A stretch of DNA of 7,664 nt from Trebonia sp. (GTDB lineage Bacteria; Actinomycetota; Actinomycetes; Streptosporangiales; Streptosporangiaceae). A program made the position numbers and the translations under genes. Below the pieces are notes generated by a model. That model saw only the letters and a list, made by a program, of their open reading frames with translations. It made no database searches and was not told the DNA's origin. Position 1 is the stretch's first letter; each line of letters starts with the position of its first letter. The stretch is from assembly GCA_030038035.1 (NCBI GenBank), contig JASHPP010000542.1, forward strand, positions 1-7,664, in the 5' to 3' direction. This document shows positions 1 to 6,075 of this stretch, piece by piece.

Positions 1-143
1 GAGCGCGGCCGGTCACGCATGTCGGCGATCAGCAGTTCGGCGAACTCCGCGCCGTAGCGTTCCCGCCAGGCCGCCGGGTACCAGCGGAGCAGCCGGGCGG
101 CGCGGGCGGCGCGGGCGGCCGCGTCGTCGCCGGCCGGGTTCAC
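1..143 (-). CDS. Partial unrecognised protein downstream of PadR (N-terminal 47 residues)
   Basis: This is the first 47 codons of a gene that runs off the left edge. It starts with GTG at 143, inside the end of padR: the shared bases read GTGA, so start and stop overlap by four bases, a sign of translational coupling. The visible N-terminus begins VNPAGDD, has an Ala/Arg repeat (three 9-base units), then RLLRWYPAAWRERYGAEF and ELLIADMRDRP. From memory, an N-terminal element of the form 'RLLRWYPxxWRxRYGxE' is common in actinobacterial membrane proteins encoded beside PadR regulators. No membrane segment is visible in this fragment, so that identity is inference. The coupling suggests it is the main PadR-controlled gene. 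The rest of the protein is outside the window and no function can be given. Confidence 0.7.
   Translation of the reverse strand, partial: MNPAGDDAAARAARAARLLRWYPAAWRERYGAEFAELLIADMRDRPR
94..120. repeat. Three tandem 9-base units, CGGGCGGCG type
   Basis: Units lie at 94-102, 103-111 and 112-120, the last differing in its final base. They are in frame in the partial gene and encode the Ala-Ala-Arg run before the RLLRWYP motif. In-frame units like this can expand or contract by slippage without breaking the gene. Confidence 0.7.
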
Positions 144-511
144 GCGGTGCCCCAGTTGCCGGCCAGCCGGCGCAGGCCGACGTCGGCGACCCGTCGCTGG
201 GCGTCCAGGTGCGCCTTGAGCGCGCCGGCCCCGCCGGCGGTGAGCCGGTACGGACGGCGGCGGTCGTCGCTCTCGACCGCCTCGATCAGGCCCTGCGACT
301 CCAGCCGGGCGAGTGCCTCATACAGCGTGCCTGGCGCGATGCGCACCCCCGCGAACGACTCGATGTCCTTGGTGAGCGCGTACCCGTGCTTGGTCCCGCC
401 GGCGAGGCTGGACAAGATCAGCGTGGCCAGCCCCGCGTACCGGCCGAACCCGGCCAGGGCCTGGCCCTGCTCGCCCTCGTCCCGTCCGCGCCCGGTGTCC
501 CGTGATGGCAT
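140..511 (-). CDS. PadR-family transcriptional repressor, 123 aa
   Basis: A small winged-helix DNA-binding regulator of the PadR type; such proteins usually bind as dimers to palindromes and repress their own operon until a ligand binds. The winged helix covers about residues 24-95: YAGLATLILSSLAGG (first helix), then HGYALTKDIESF, then the very typical APGTLYEALARLESQGLIEA recognition-helix and wing region (59-78), then RRRPYRLTAGGAGALKAHL. The C-terminal dimer helix is short, which fits the small subfamily. The frame is open far upstream, but homology begins only here. I chose ATG at 511 because TATAGT, a good -10, ends seven bases before it with no Shine-Dalgarno sequence, suggesting a leaderless message. 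A GTG at 520 is a less likely start because it lies inside that -10. The gene overlaps the next minus-strand gene by four bases. Ligand unknown. Confidence 0.92.
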   Translation of the reverse strand: MPSRDTGRGRDEGEQGQALAGFGRYAGLATLILSSLAGGTKHGYALTKDIESFAGVRIAPGTLYEALARLESQGLIEAVESDDRRRPYRLTAGGAGALKAHLDAQRRVADVGLRRLAGNWGTA

Positions 512-518
512 GCCGCCC

Positions 519-554
519 ACTATATATCGGCTGCCGATATACCGGAAGCCGATA
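519..554 (-). promoter_or_regulatory. padR promoter with embedded palindromic operator
   Basis: The core is a perfect inverted repeat, TATATCGGC (523-531), a single central T (532), GCCGATATA (533-541). A further half-site, GCCGATA, lies at 548-554, fifteen bases from the same word in the palindrome. On the minus strand, TATAGT at 524-519 resembles a -10, and a 17-base spacer leads to TTCCGG at 547-542, a weak -35. The palindrome fills that spacer, the usual place for a repressor site, and the predicted transcript would begin at or next to the ATG at 511. PadR binding and autoregulation are inferred from position and family habit. The palindrome itself is seen directly, and it is AT-rich against a very GC-rich background. 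Confidence 0.65.
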
Positions 555-657
555 CTCGGAAACGGCGGCGCATCGGTGGCCGCGGGCACCACAGCAGCCA
601 CAGCTGTCCCGGCGCGAGCCCGGCGCCGGGGCCTGTCCGGCCGGCGGGTTCGCGCTG

Positions 658-716
658 CTATTGGCGGTGGGGGCCCCGCCGACAATAGGCTTGGCGCAGG
701 GGGCCCCACCGCCAAT
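658..716. repeat. Three-armed inverted repeat, ATTGGCGGTGGGG family
   Basis: One arm (A, 660-672, ATTGGCGGTGGGG) can pair with two others. With 704-716 (C, CCCCACCGCCAAT) it forms 13 perfect pairs plus four more (674-677 with 699-702) after one mismatch, leaving a 21-base loop. With 674-688 (B, ending CAATAG) it forms an alternative repeat, 658-672 against 674-688, matching at 13 of 15 positions around a central G at 673. The two pairings exclude one another. The repeat sits in the divergent region, 78 bases upstream of the lyase start. It could be an operator with several half-sites, a terminator for stray transcription, or a mobile-repeat remnant; the sequence does not decide. Confidence 0.75.
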
Positions 717-729
717 CCGGATCCGGGGT

Positions 730-767
730 GGCCGCAGCCGCGGCCGGGTGCGGAGTGGGCTGCGGCC
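730..767. repeat. Perfect 10-base inverted repeat upstream of the lyase gene
   Basis: GGCCGCAGCC (730-739) is the exact reverse complement of GGCTGCGGCC (758-767), with 18 bases between. It ends 27 bases before the lyase GTG and overlaps where a -35 would fall if the -10 is at 783-788. It may be a regulator site or a hairpin; in DNA this rich in GC such repeats can also arise by chance, though ten perfect pairs is long. Confidence 0.55.
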
Positions 768-782
768 GGGCCGGCGTAGCGA

Positions 783-788
783 GACAAT
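783..788 (+). promoter_or_regulatory. Possible -10 element of the lyase gene (leaderless)
   Basis: GACAAT is followed by exactly six bases and then the GTG at 795, the spacing expected if transcription begins at the first base of the start codon. No Shine-Dalgarno sequence precedes the GTG, which agrees. No convincing -35 is visible at 17-18 bases. Weak evidence on its own. Confidence 0.3.
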
Positions 789-794
789 GACATC

Positions 795-2819
795 GTGCGT
801 GGCGTCTGGTCACGGGTGGCGCTGCCCGGTCTCGCGGTCGCGCTGCTCGTCGCGCTGGCCGCGGCTGGTTCCGGGGTGCCCCCGGCTGGGCCCGGGGCGG
901 CCCCGGTCAGCCACGTGCCCGTCCGGGCCAGGCCGGCGTCCGCCGCGGCCAGGCGCGTCCCGGGGGCACCCGCCGGGATCATCGCCGCGTTCGCCCCTGC
1001 CGGCTGGTCTCCGCCGACAGGAAAGTACAGCGCCGGGATCGCCCTGGCCACCACTCCCGGCGCCCCAGCCGCCGCGGCCGCGGGCGTGCTGGCGGCCGCC
1101 GCCAGCACGGCGATCAAGCCGGACCCGGCGGACGCCCGGGCGTGCGGGTCCATGCCGGCGTTCCCCGCGGGCACCGTCGCCCAGATCATGGCCGGTCGGC
1201 TGACGATCGCGCCGTTCAACGCCGTCACCATCGACCCGGGCAGGGACGGCGACATCGACTGGTACATGGACCCGTACGACGACCCGACCTGGGTGCTGGA
1301 CTTCCAGACGGGCACCTGGATCGAGTCGCTGATCGAGGCCTACCTGAGGGGCGGCAGGCACGCCGGCGCGTACCGGTCCCGCGCCGCGGCCATCCTGCGC
1401 GGCTGGCTGGCCGACGTGCCGATCGCCAACCAGAACCCGGAGACGCTCATGTGCTCCGCGGAGGCCTTCCCCGGCCAGGCCTGGATCCAGAACGCGATCC
1501 CCGGGCTGCTGAACTACTACGCCGCCAACTGGCAGGGCGCCTACAATCACGGCCTCTCCCAGGACCTGGAACTGCTGCGGGCCGGCTGCGCGTACCCGGC
1601 GAGCTACTGGGACGGGCAGCCGGTCACCTGGCGGCAGATCGCCAGGCAGCAGATGGTCGAATCGTTCGAGCCGAACGTTTACGGGCCTGCCGTGGATTCG
1701 CAGGGCGCGACCAACGAGCAGGCCACCGGGTACGCGAACTTCACCTACGGGCTGTGGACGGAGGCCGAGGCGGACCTGGCGGCCTGCCGCCAGCCGCCGC
1801 TCCCGGCGGCCGACAGGGACGCGATCGCCAAGATGGCCCTGTTCCTCGCGCTGGCGACCCAGCCGAACGGCAGGCTCGTCCAGATCGGCGACACCTACAA
1901 CATAACGCCGCGGGACCGGGCCGGGACCCCGCTGCAGTTCGCGGCGACGCGGGGCGAGCAGGGAACGCCGCCGGCCCAGCGGGTCGGCGTGTACGCCGCC
2001 GGGTACATATTCGGCCGGTCCGGGTGGGGGACCAGCCAGACGTTCGGGGACATGTCGTTCTACTCCCTGCGCTTCGGGCCAGGGACGCAGATCCACGGGC
2101 ACGCCGACCACATGGGGCTGACCTACTACGCGCGCGGGCGCGACCTGATCGTCGACGCCGGGCACGACGGGTACGAGCAGAACGCGTACCGGGCCTACCT
2201 GCTGTCGCCTGAGGCGGCGAGCACGCTGGTCATGCCCGACGAGCCGTTCGACCCGTCGGCGCCGACGAGCCTGGTGACCGCCCGCGTCGGCGCAACGGCC
2301 CAGTTCTACGAGTTCACCGACACCGCGTTCGGCGGCGACGTCCGCGACCGCAGCGTGTACGTCAGCCAGGCGCCGGACTTCGTCGTCGTGTTCGACCGGG
2401 CCTATGGCGGCGGGGTCTACCAGCAGCTATGGCACCTGGACCCGGCGCTGACCGTGACGACGGTGCGCAGCGCGTATGCGGTCGCCACGGCGCCGGGCAC
2501 CGAGCTGGTGATCGGGCAGGTGCCGCTGCCCGGGCAGGTGATCCCCGCCGGGTCGACGCGGGTGGTCCGCGGGCAGGTCAGCCCCTACCAGGGCTGGGTG
2601 TCCCGTGCGCAGAACCAGCGCACCCCGGACGACGTCGTCACGATGACCAGGTACGGGGCCAGCGCGGCGATCCTCACCGTGATCGTGCCCGCCGCGCCAG
2701 GGACCCGGGTCACCGCGTCCGCCGTCGCGCACGGGGCGGGCTGGTACCAGCTCAGGATCGCGATCGGCGGGACCGTGCACACCCTGCTGGTCAGCGCCGA
2801 CGGCACGATCAAGGCGTAA
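795..2819 (+). CDS. Secreted heparinase II/III-like polysaccharide lyase, 674 aa
   Basis: Probably cleaves an acidic polysaccharide outside the cell by beta-elimination, as in heparinase II/III and alginate-lyase families; the actual substrate cannot be told. GTG at 795 gives a good signal peptide: short basic MRGVWSR, then a hydrophobic stretch to about residue 24. Residues 25-110 are a low-complexity Ala/Pro/Gly linker. About 115-385 looks like the helical (alpha/alpha) toroid, with NEQATGYANFTYGLW (307-321) resembling the conserved Glu-Gln...Tyr segment. The beta-sandwich part starts near 395; HGHADHMGLTYYARGRD (434-450) followed by LIVDAGHDGY (451-460) is the family hallmark. H434, H436, H439, Y444 and Y445 are candidate catalytic or metal-binding residues. 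Length suits the family. It stands alone, with no transporter or second enzyme beside it, and faces padR divergently. Family fairly sure, substrate unknown. Confidence 0.85.
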   Translation: MRGVWSRVALPGLAVALLVALAAAGSGVPPAGPGAAPVSHVPVRARPASAAARRVPGAPAGIIAAFAPAGWSPPTGKYSAGIALATTPGAPAAAAAGVLAAAASTAIKPDPADARACGSMPAFPAGTVAQIMAGRLTIAPFNAVTIDPGRDGDIDWYMDPYDDPTWVLDFQTGTWIESLIEAYLRGGRHAGAYRSRAAAILRGWLADVPIANQNPETLMCSAEAFPGQAWIQNAIPGLLNYYAANWQGAYNHGLSQDLELLRAGCAYPASYWDGQPVTWRQIARQQMVESFEPNVYGPAVDSQGATNEQATGYANFTYGLWTEAEADLAACRQPPLPAADRDAIAKMALFLALATQPNGRLVQIGDTYNITPRDRAGTPLQFAATRGEQGTPPAQRVGVYAAGYIFGRSGWGTSQTFGDMSFYSLRFGPGTQIHGHADHMGLTYYARGRDLIVDAGHDGYEQNAYRAYLLSPEAASTLVMPDEPFDPSAPTSLVTARVGATAQFYEFTDTAFGGDVRDRSVYVSQAPDFVVVFDRAYGGGVYQQLWHLDPALTVTTVRSAYAVATAPGTELVIGQVPLPGQVIPAGSTRVVRGQVSPYQGWVSRAQNQRTPDDVVTMTRYGASAAILTVIVPAAPGTRVTASAVAHGAGWYQLRIAIGGTVHTLLVSADGTIKA

Positions 2820-2823
2820 GCGG

Positions 2824-3378
2824 TCAGGCGTCTTCGCGCGTCGCCTCGAGCTCGATCGTCACCTGGAGGCTGTCGGGAACCATGAAACCGCCGCCCGTCA
2901 GCGCCACGTGGCCCCACTTCAGCACGTCGAAGTCGCTCCGCTTGATCTCGGTGGTCGCAGTGAGCCCCAGCCGCGTCTTGTTCCACACGTCGGTGATCAC
3001 GCCGTGCACGGTGAGGTCGAGGGTCACCGGCTGCGTGATGCCGTGCATGGTCAGCTCGCCGTCCAGCGCGTAATGCCCAGGCGACTGCTCTCGCAGGGCG
3101 CGGGAGGAGAAGTCGATCGTCGGGTACTGAGCCACGTCGAGAACGTCCGGCCCGAGGATCTTTTCGTCCCGCATCTTGTTCCCTGTGGTCAGGGTCGTCG
3201 CGTCGATGGACGCCCGCACGGACGAGGCCAGCGGGTCGCCGGCGATCGTGATCTCGCCTGTCGGCCCGGACGCTATTCCCCGGGCGAACGCGATCGTGAA
3301 GTGCTCAACGGCGAAGGCGACGAACGAATGCGTCGAGTCGATTGTCCATGCGCCTGGCTCGGGAGGCAGCTGCGCCAC
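2824..3378 (-). CDS. YceI-family lipid-binding protein, 184 aa
   Basis: YceI proteins fold as an extended lipocalin-like barrel that holds long isoprenoid or other lipid chains; in bacteria they are often linked to acid, osmotic or membrane stress, but few have a proven role. Family marks are WTIDSTHSFVAFAVEHF (11-27), RDEKILGPDVLDVAQYPTI (70-88), LTMHGITQPVTLD (109-121) and the closing strand DSLQVTIELEA. Length is normal. There is no signal peptide, so the protein should be cytoplasmic, unlike the periplasmic Escherichia coli member. The start is GTG at 3378, fixed by GGAGG six bases upstream. It lies 54 bases downstream of the response-regulator gene on the same strand and may be read through from it or be its target; this is inference. 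Its stop is four bases from that of the convergent lyase gene. Confidence 0.95.
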   Translation of the reverse strand: MAQLPPEPGAWTIDSTHSFVAFAVEHFTIAFARGIASGPTGEITIAGDPLASSVRASIDATTLTTGNKMRDEKILGPDVLDVAQYPTIDFSSRALREQSPGHYALDGELTMHGITQPVTLDLTVHGVITDVWNKTRLGLTATTEIKRSDFDVLKWGHVALTGGGFMVPDSLQVTIELEATREDA

Positions 3379-3384
3379 CTGGAA

Positions 3385-3389
3385 CCTCC
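3385..3389 (-). promoter_or_regulatory. Shine-Dalgarno GGAGG of the yceI-like gene
   Basis: On the minus strand GGAGG is followed by six bases and then GTG at 3378. It is one of the two clear ribosome sites in the window (the other is GAGG before the response regulator), and it decides the GTG start. Confidence 0.85.
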
Positions 3390-3399
3390 ATTCACGGAA

Positions 3400-3412
3400 G
3401 GGGCTATGCCCC
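3400..3412 (-). terminator. Small hairpin between the response regulator and yceI-like genes
   Basis: GGGGC, TAT, GCCCC: five perfect pairs and a three-base loop. It falls in the 54-base gap between the response-regulator stop and the yceI-like start. There is no U tract, so it would be at best a weak terminator or attenuator lowering readthrough into the yceI-like gene. Confidence 0.3.
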
Positions 3413-3432
3413 CATCCTGCCGCATCCGGCGC

Positions 3433-4077
3433 TCAGGCGTTGAGGTAGGCCAGAACCGCGAGGACGCGGCGGTTGTCGTCCTCCGACGGCGGCAGGCCGA
3501 GCTTGGCGAAGATCGACGTGCTGTGCTTGCCTACGGCCTTTTCCGTGACGAAAAGGCGCTGCGCGATCGCGGCGTTGGAGCGGCCCTCGGCCATCAGCGC
3601 GAGGACCTCGCGCTCCCGCGCGGTCAGCCGGGCGATGGGCGCGTCGCGCGCGCGCCTGCCCATGAGCCTGGCGACGACCTCGGGGTCCATCACGGTGCCG
3701 CCGCCGGCCACGGCGCGGATCGCGTCGGTGAACTGGTCGTCGTTGAACACCCGGTCCTTCAGCAGGTACCCGACGGCCCCCGCCCGGTCGGCGAGCAGTT
3801 CGCGCGCGTACAGCTGCTCCACGTACTGGGACAGCACGAGGACGGGCAGGCCGGGCACCTGGCTGCGGGCGGCGATCGCCGCCCGCAGCCCTTCGTCGGT
3901 AAACGTAGGCGGCAGCCGGACGTCGACGACGGCGACGTCCGGCTGCCGCTGGACGAGCGCGCGCAGCAGCGCGGGGCCGTCGCCGACCGCCTCGATGACG
4001 TCGAAGCCGTGCGCCGCGAGCAGCCTTTCCAGGCCCGTCCTCAGCAGGTAGAGATCTTCGGCGAGGACAACGCGCAT
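3433..4077 (-). CDS. NarL/FixJ-type response regulator with LuxR HTH, 214 aa
   Basis: Cytoplasmic DNA-binding partner of the histidine kinase encoded just upstream. The receiver domain covers residues 1-120: acidic pair E7/D8, phospho-acceptor D52 in VAVVDVRLPP, switch residue S83 in VLVLSQY, and K107 in GYLLKD. The LuxR-type helix-turn-helix runs from LTAREREVLALMAEGRSN (151-168) through VTEKAVGKHSTSIFAKLGL (177-195). The PPTFTDEGLRAA segment after D52 is, from memory, shared by a large actinobacterial subfamily. All key residues are present, so it should be active. ATG at 4077 has GAGG four bases upstream and lies 37 bases inside the kinase gene, so the two are probably translationally coupled. 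Target genes are unknown; the yceI-like gene immediately downstream is one candidate. Confidence 0.95.
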   Translation of the reverse strand: MRVVLAEDLYLLRTGLERLLAAHGFDVIEAVGDGPALLRALVQRQPDVAVVDVRLPPTFTDEGLRAAIAARSQVPGLPVLVLSQYVEQLYARELLADRAGAVGYLLKDRVFNDDQFTDAIRAVAGGGTVMDPEVVARLMGRRARDAPIARLTAREREVLALMAEGRSNAAIAQRLFVTEKAVGKHSTSIFAKLGLPPSEDDNRRVLAVLAYLNA

Positions 4078-5258
4078 GGCACCTCGATGACGATGATGGT
4101 CGGCCCGCCCGCGGGGCTGTGCACTGCCAGGATGCCGTCGAACGCGGCCAGGCGCCGCTCCATCCCGGCGAGCCCGGTGCCGTTCTCGGTGTTGGCGCCG
4201 CCGGTGCCGTCGTCGGTTATCTCGGCGCGCAGCAGGCCCGCCGCGTGCGCCATCCGGACGTGGGCGCAGGTGGCGCCGGCGTGCTTTGCCACGTTGTTCA
4301 GTGCCTCGGCGACGGCGAAGTACACCGCCGACTCCACCGGGACGGGCGGCCGTCCCGGCAGGCCGATCTCGGTGATCACGGGGACCGGGCAGTCCAGGGC
4401 CAGCGCCTCGACGGCGGCGCCGAGGCCGCGGTCGGCCAGCACCGGCGGGTAGATCCCGCGCACCAGGTCGCGCAGGTCGGCCAGGGCCCTGGACGAGACC
4501 TCACGGCACTCGGCGATCAGGGCCTCGGCGGCGCCGGGGCTGGTCCTGACCAGCTTTTCTGCCGCGCGCAGGTTGATGCCGAGCGCGACCAGGCGGGCCT
4601 GCGCCCCGTCGTGCAGGTCCCGTTCCAGCCGCCGCAGCTCGGCGGCGGCGAAGTCGACGGCCTCGGCGCGGGTCCGCGTGAGGCGCTCGACGCGGGTGGT
4701 GAGGAGCTTGTGCGCCTTCAGGTCGGCGAGGATCGCGTTCCTCGGCAGCGCGAAGCTCGCGACGGCGCTGGCGCACACAAGCACCCACACGAGCGAGCGT
4801 GACGTGCTGAGCATCCAGTCGTACCAGTAATAGCCGCTGGCGTAGACCCGCGGCTGGAGGACGATGCAGGCATATGCCCCGTAGACCGCGAAGACGAGCA
4901 GGCCGACGGCCGCCAGGTATGCGGCCGTCCGGCGCAGCAGGAGCGTGAGCAGCGCTGTCGCGGCCACGATCAGCAGGCCTGTCAGCAGCGCGCTGGTCTG
5001 CGTCAGGGTGGGCAGCAGCGGGCCGCCGCCGGCCTGTTCGGGGACGAGCGAGAAGTTCGCGTTGCTTCGCGGAGAGTACCGGACCGCGGTAACGCCAACG
5101 GCCCACAGCCACAGCGCGACCACCGGGACCAGGGCCACGCCGGGACCCGCCGCGGGCGGCCGGGGGTCGCGCACGGCGAGCAGCGCCCAGGCCAGGGCCG
5201 CGCACGCGACCGTGCCGGCCAGGAACGCGAACGTCAGCGGGTAGCTCATGGCATCCAT
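4041..5258 (-). CDS. Membrane sensor histidine kinase, HisKA_3 (NarL/DesK-like) type, 405 aa
   Basis: Membrane sensor that autophosphorylates on a histidine and passes the phosphate to the response regulator encoded downstream. Five hydrophobic stretches are visible at about 6-29, 41-60, 86-109, 113-134 and 153-173, with no sizeable extracellular domain, so it may sense something in or at the membrane. The dimerisation helix ELRRLERDLHDGAQARLVALG (207-227) carries H216. The ATPase domain has AEALNNVAKHA (317-327, N box), TDDGTGG (348-354) and GTGLAGM (360-366). ATG at 5258 is chosen; ATG at 5249 (402 aa) is nearly as good. Neither has a clear Shine-Dalgarno sequence, and the open frame upstream of 5258 is Arg/Ser-rich and runs into the livF-like gene antisense frame, so it is not coding. 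The 3' end overlaps the regulator gene by 37 bases. Signal unknown. Confidence 0.93.
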   Translation of the reverse strand: MDAMSYPLTFAFLAGTVACAALAWALLAVRDPRPPAAGPGVALVPVVALWLWAVGVTAVRYSPRSNANFSLVPEQAGGGPLLPTLTQTSALLTGLLIVAATALLTLLLRRTAAYLAAVGLLVFAVYGAYACIVLQPRVYASGYYWYDWMLSTSRSLVWVLVCASAVASFALPRNAILADLKAHKLLTTRVERLTRTRAEAVDFAAAELRRLERDLHDGAQARLVALGINLRAAEKLVRTSPGAAEALIAECREVSSRALADLRDLVRGIYPPVLADRGLGAAVEALALDCPVPVITEIGLPGRPPVPVESAVYFAVAEALNNVAKHAGATCAHVRMAHAAGLLRAEITDDGTGGANTENGTGLAGMERRLAAFDGILAVHSPAGGPTIIVIEVPCALSSPKISTC

Positions 5259-5261
5259 CGT

Positions 5262-5279
5262 GGCCCGCGGCGGCGGGCC
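5262..5279 (-). other. Strong hairpin just upstream of the kinase start
   Basis: On the minus strand GGCCCGC, CGCC, GCGGGCC: seven perfect GC pairs with a four-base loop, ending three bases before ATG 5258 (12 before ATG 5249). A second, smaller repeat, GTAGG/CCTAC at 5308-5323, overlaps the livF-like stop codon. The hairpin could end or thin transcription from the ABC genes or hide the kinase start. It has no U tract. Confidence 0.45.
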
Positions 5280-5319
5280 GCACCATCGGCGAGGACCCAC
5301 CAGCGGGGTAGGTGTTTGC

Positions 5320-6075
5320 CTACTCTGGGGCCGGTTCCTGCGCGGCCGGCGCCGACTGCTTGCCGAGGTAGCTGCTCTCCACGAGTTCGGGGTTGGCGCG
5401 CAGGGCCTGGCTGTCGCCCGAGGCGGCGATCTCGCCGTGCGACAGCACGTAGCCCCTGTCGGCGACGGTGAGGGCGAGATCGACGTGCTGTTCGACGAGG
5501 AGCACGCCGCAGCCGCTGTCGTGCGCGTACGCGCGTACCACCGGGAGCAGCCGCTCGACGATGATCGGCGCAAGCCCCAGGCTGAGCTCGTCGATCAGCA
5601 GCAGCTTCGGCTGCCTGGCCAGCGCGCGGCCGACCGCAAGCATCTGCTGCTCGCCCCCGGAGAGCAGGCCGACCCGGCGGCTGGTCAGCGGCTCGAGCGC
5701 GGGGAAGTACCGATACGCGGCGGCGGCGTCGAGGCGCTCGCCGCGGGCCTTCAGCCGGAAGTGCTCGGCGACCGTGAGGCTGAAGAAGACGCCCCGGCCT
5801 TCTGGCACGTGGGCGAGCCCCTTGCGGGCCCGCGCGTCGGGCGAGGTGCCGGCGAGGTCGTCCCCGGCGTAGAGCACCCGGCCGCCCATCGGCCGCACCA
5901 CGCCGGCGATCGTCAGCAGCGTCGTGGTCTTGCCTGCGCCGTTCGCGCCGAGCAGGGCCACCACCTCTCCCTCGCCCACTGTCAGGCTGACGTCGCGCAG
6001 CACCGCCGAGCCGTTGTAGCCGGACGTCAGGCCGTCCAGTTCGAGAACGCCGCCTTTCGCGGCCGTATCGCTCAT
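5320..6075 (-). CDS. livF: LivF-like ABC transporter ATP-binding protein, 251 aa
   Basis: One of the two ATPases that drive a branched-chain amino acid type (HAAT) importer at the inner face of the membrane. Walker A is GANGAGKT (43-50), followed by the LivF-typical HVPEGRGVFFSLTV (89-102, E92 at the Q-loop position), signature LSGGEQQ (138-144), Walker B LLLIDELSLGLAP (158-170, E163) and H-loop H197 in EQH. All are intact. The length is a little over the family norm because of an Ala/Pro/Glu tail. ATG at 6075 is chosen because GGGAG lies seven bases upstream; GTG at 6078 is also possible. Either way the start overlaps the livG-like stop, so the two ATPases are co-translated and likely form a heterodimer. 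No permease or binding-protein gene is in the window, so the substrate (amino acid, amide, urea or other) cannot be assigned; the symbol denotes family only. Confidence 0.93.
   Translation of the reverse strand: MSDTAAKGGVLELDGLTSGYNGSAVLRDVSLTVGEGEVVALLGANGAGKTTTLLTIAGVVRPMGGRVLYAGDDLAGTSPDARARKGLAHVPEGRGVFFSLTVAEHFRLKARGERLDAAAAYRYFPALEPLTSRRVGLLSGGEQQMLAVGRALARQPKLLLIDELSLGLAPIIVERLLPVVRAYAHDSGCGVLLVEQHVDLALTVADRGYVLSHGEIAASGDSQALRANPELVESSYLGKQSAPAAQEPAPE

Noticed and set aside
512..1315. N-terminal extension of the PadR frame (391-residue open frame) to ATG 1315
   Set aside because: The extra residues are Ala/Pro/Gly-rich without homology, run antisense into the signal peptide and linker of the lyase gene, and cross the operator and promoter. 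PadR similarity starts only after 511.
810..2165. 451-residue minus-strand open frame opposite the lyase gene
   Set aside because: Arg/Gly/Pro-rich composition typical of the antisense of GC-rich coding DNA; the plus strand carries the signal peptide and the lyase motifs.
1142..2212. 356-residue plus-strand open frame inside the lyase gene
   Set aside because: Shifted-frame shadow with an Arg-rich product and no recognisable domain.
2908..4452. 514-residue plus-strand open frame across the yceI-like, response-regulator and kinase genes
   Set aside because: It lies antisense to three genes with clear family motifs; it is a product of high GC content.
5259..5573. 105-residue upstream extension of the kinase frame
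   Set aside because: Ser/Arg/Thr-rich low-complexity sequence that overlaps the livF-like C-terminal coding region; the membrane domain begins right after ATG 5258.
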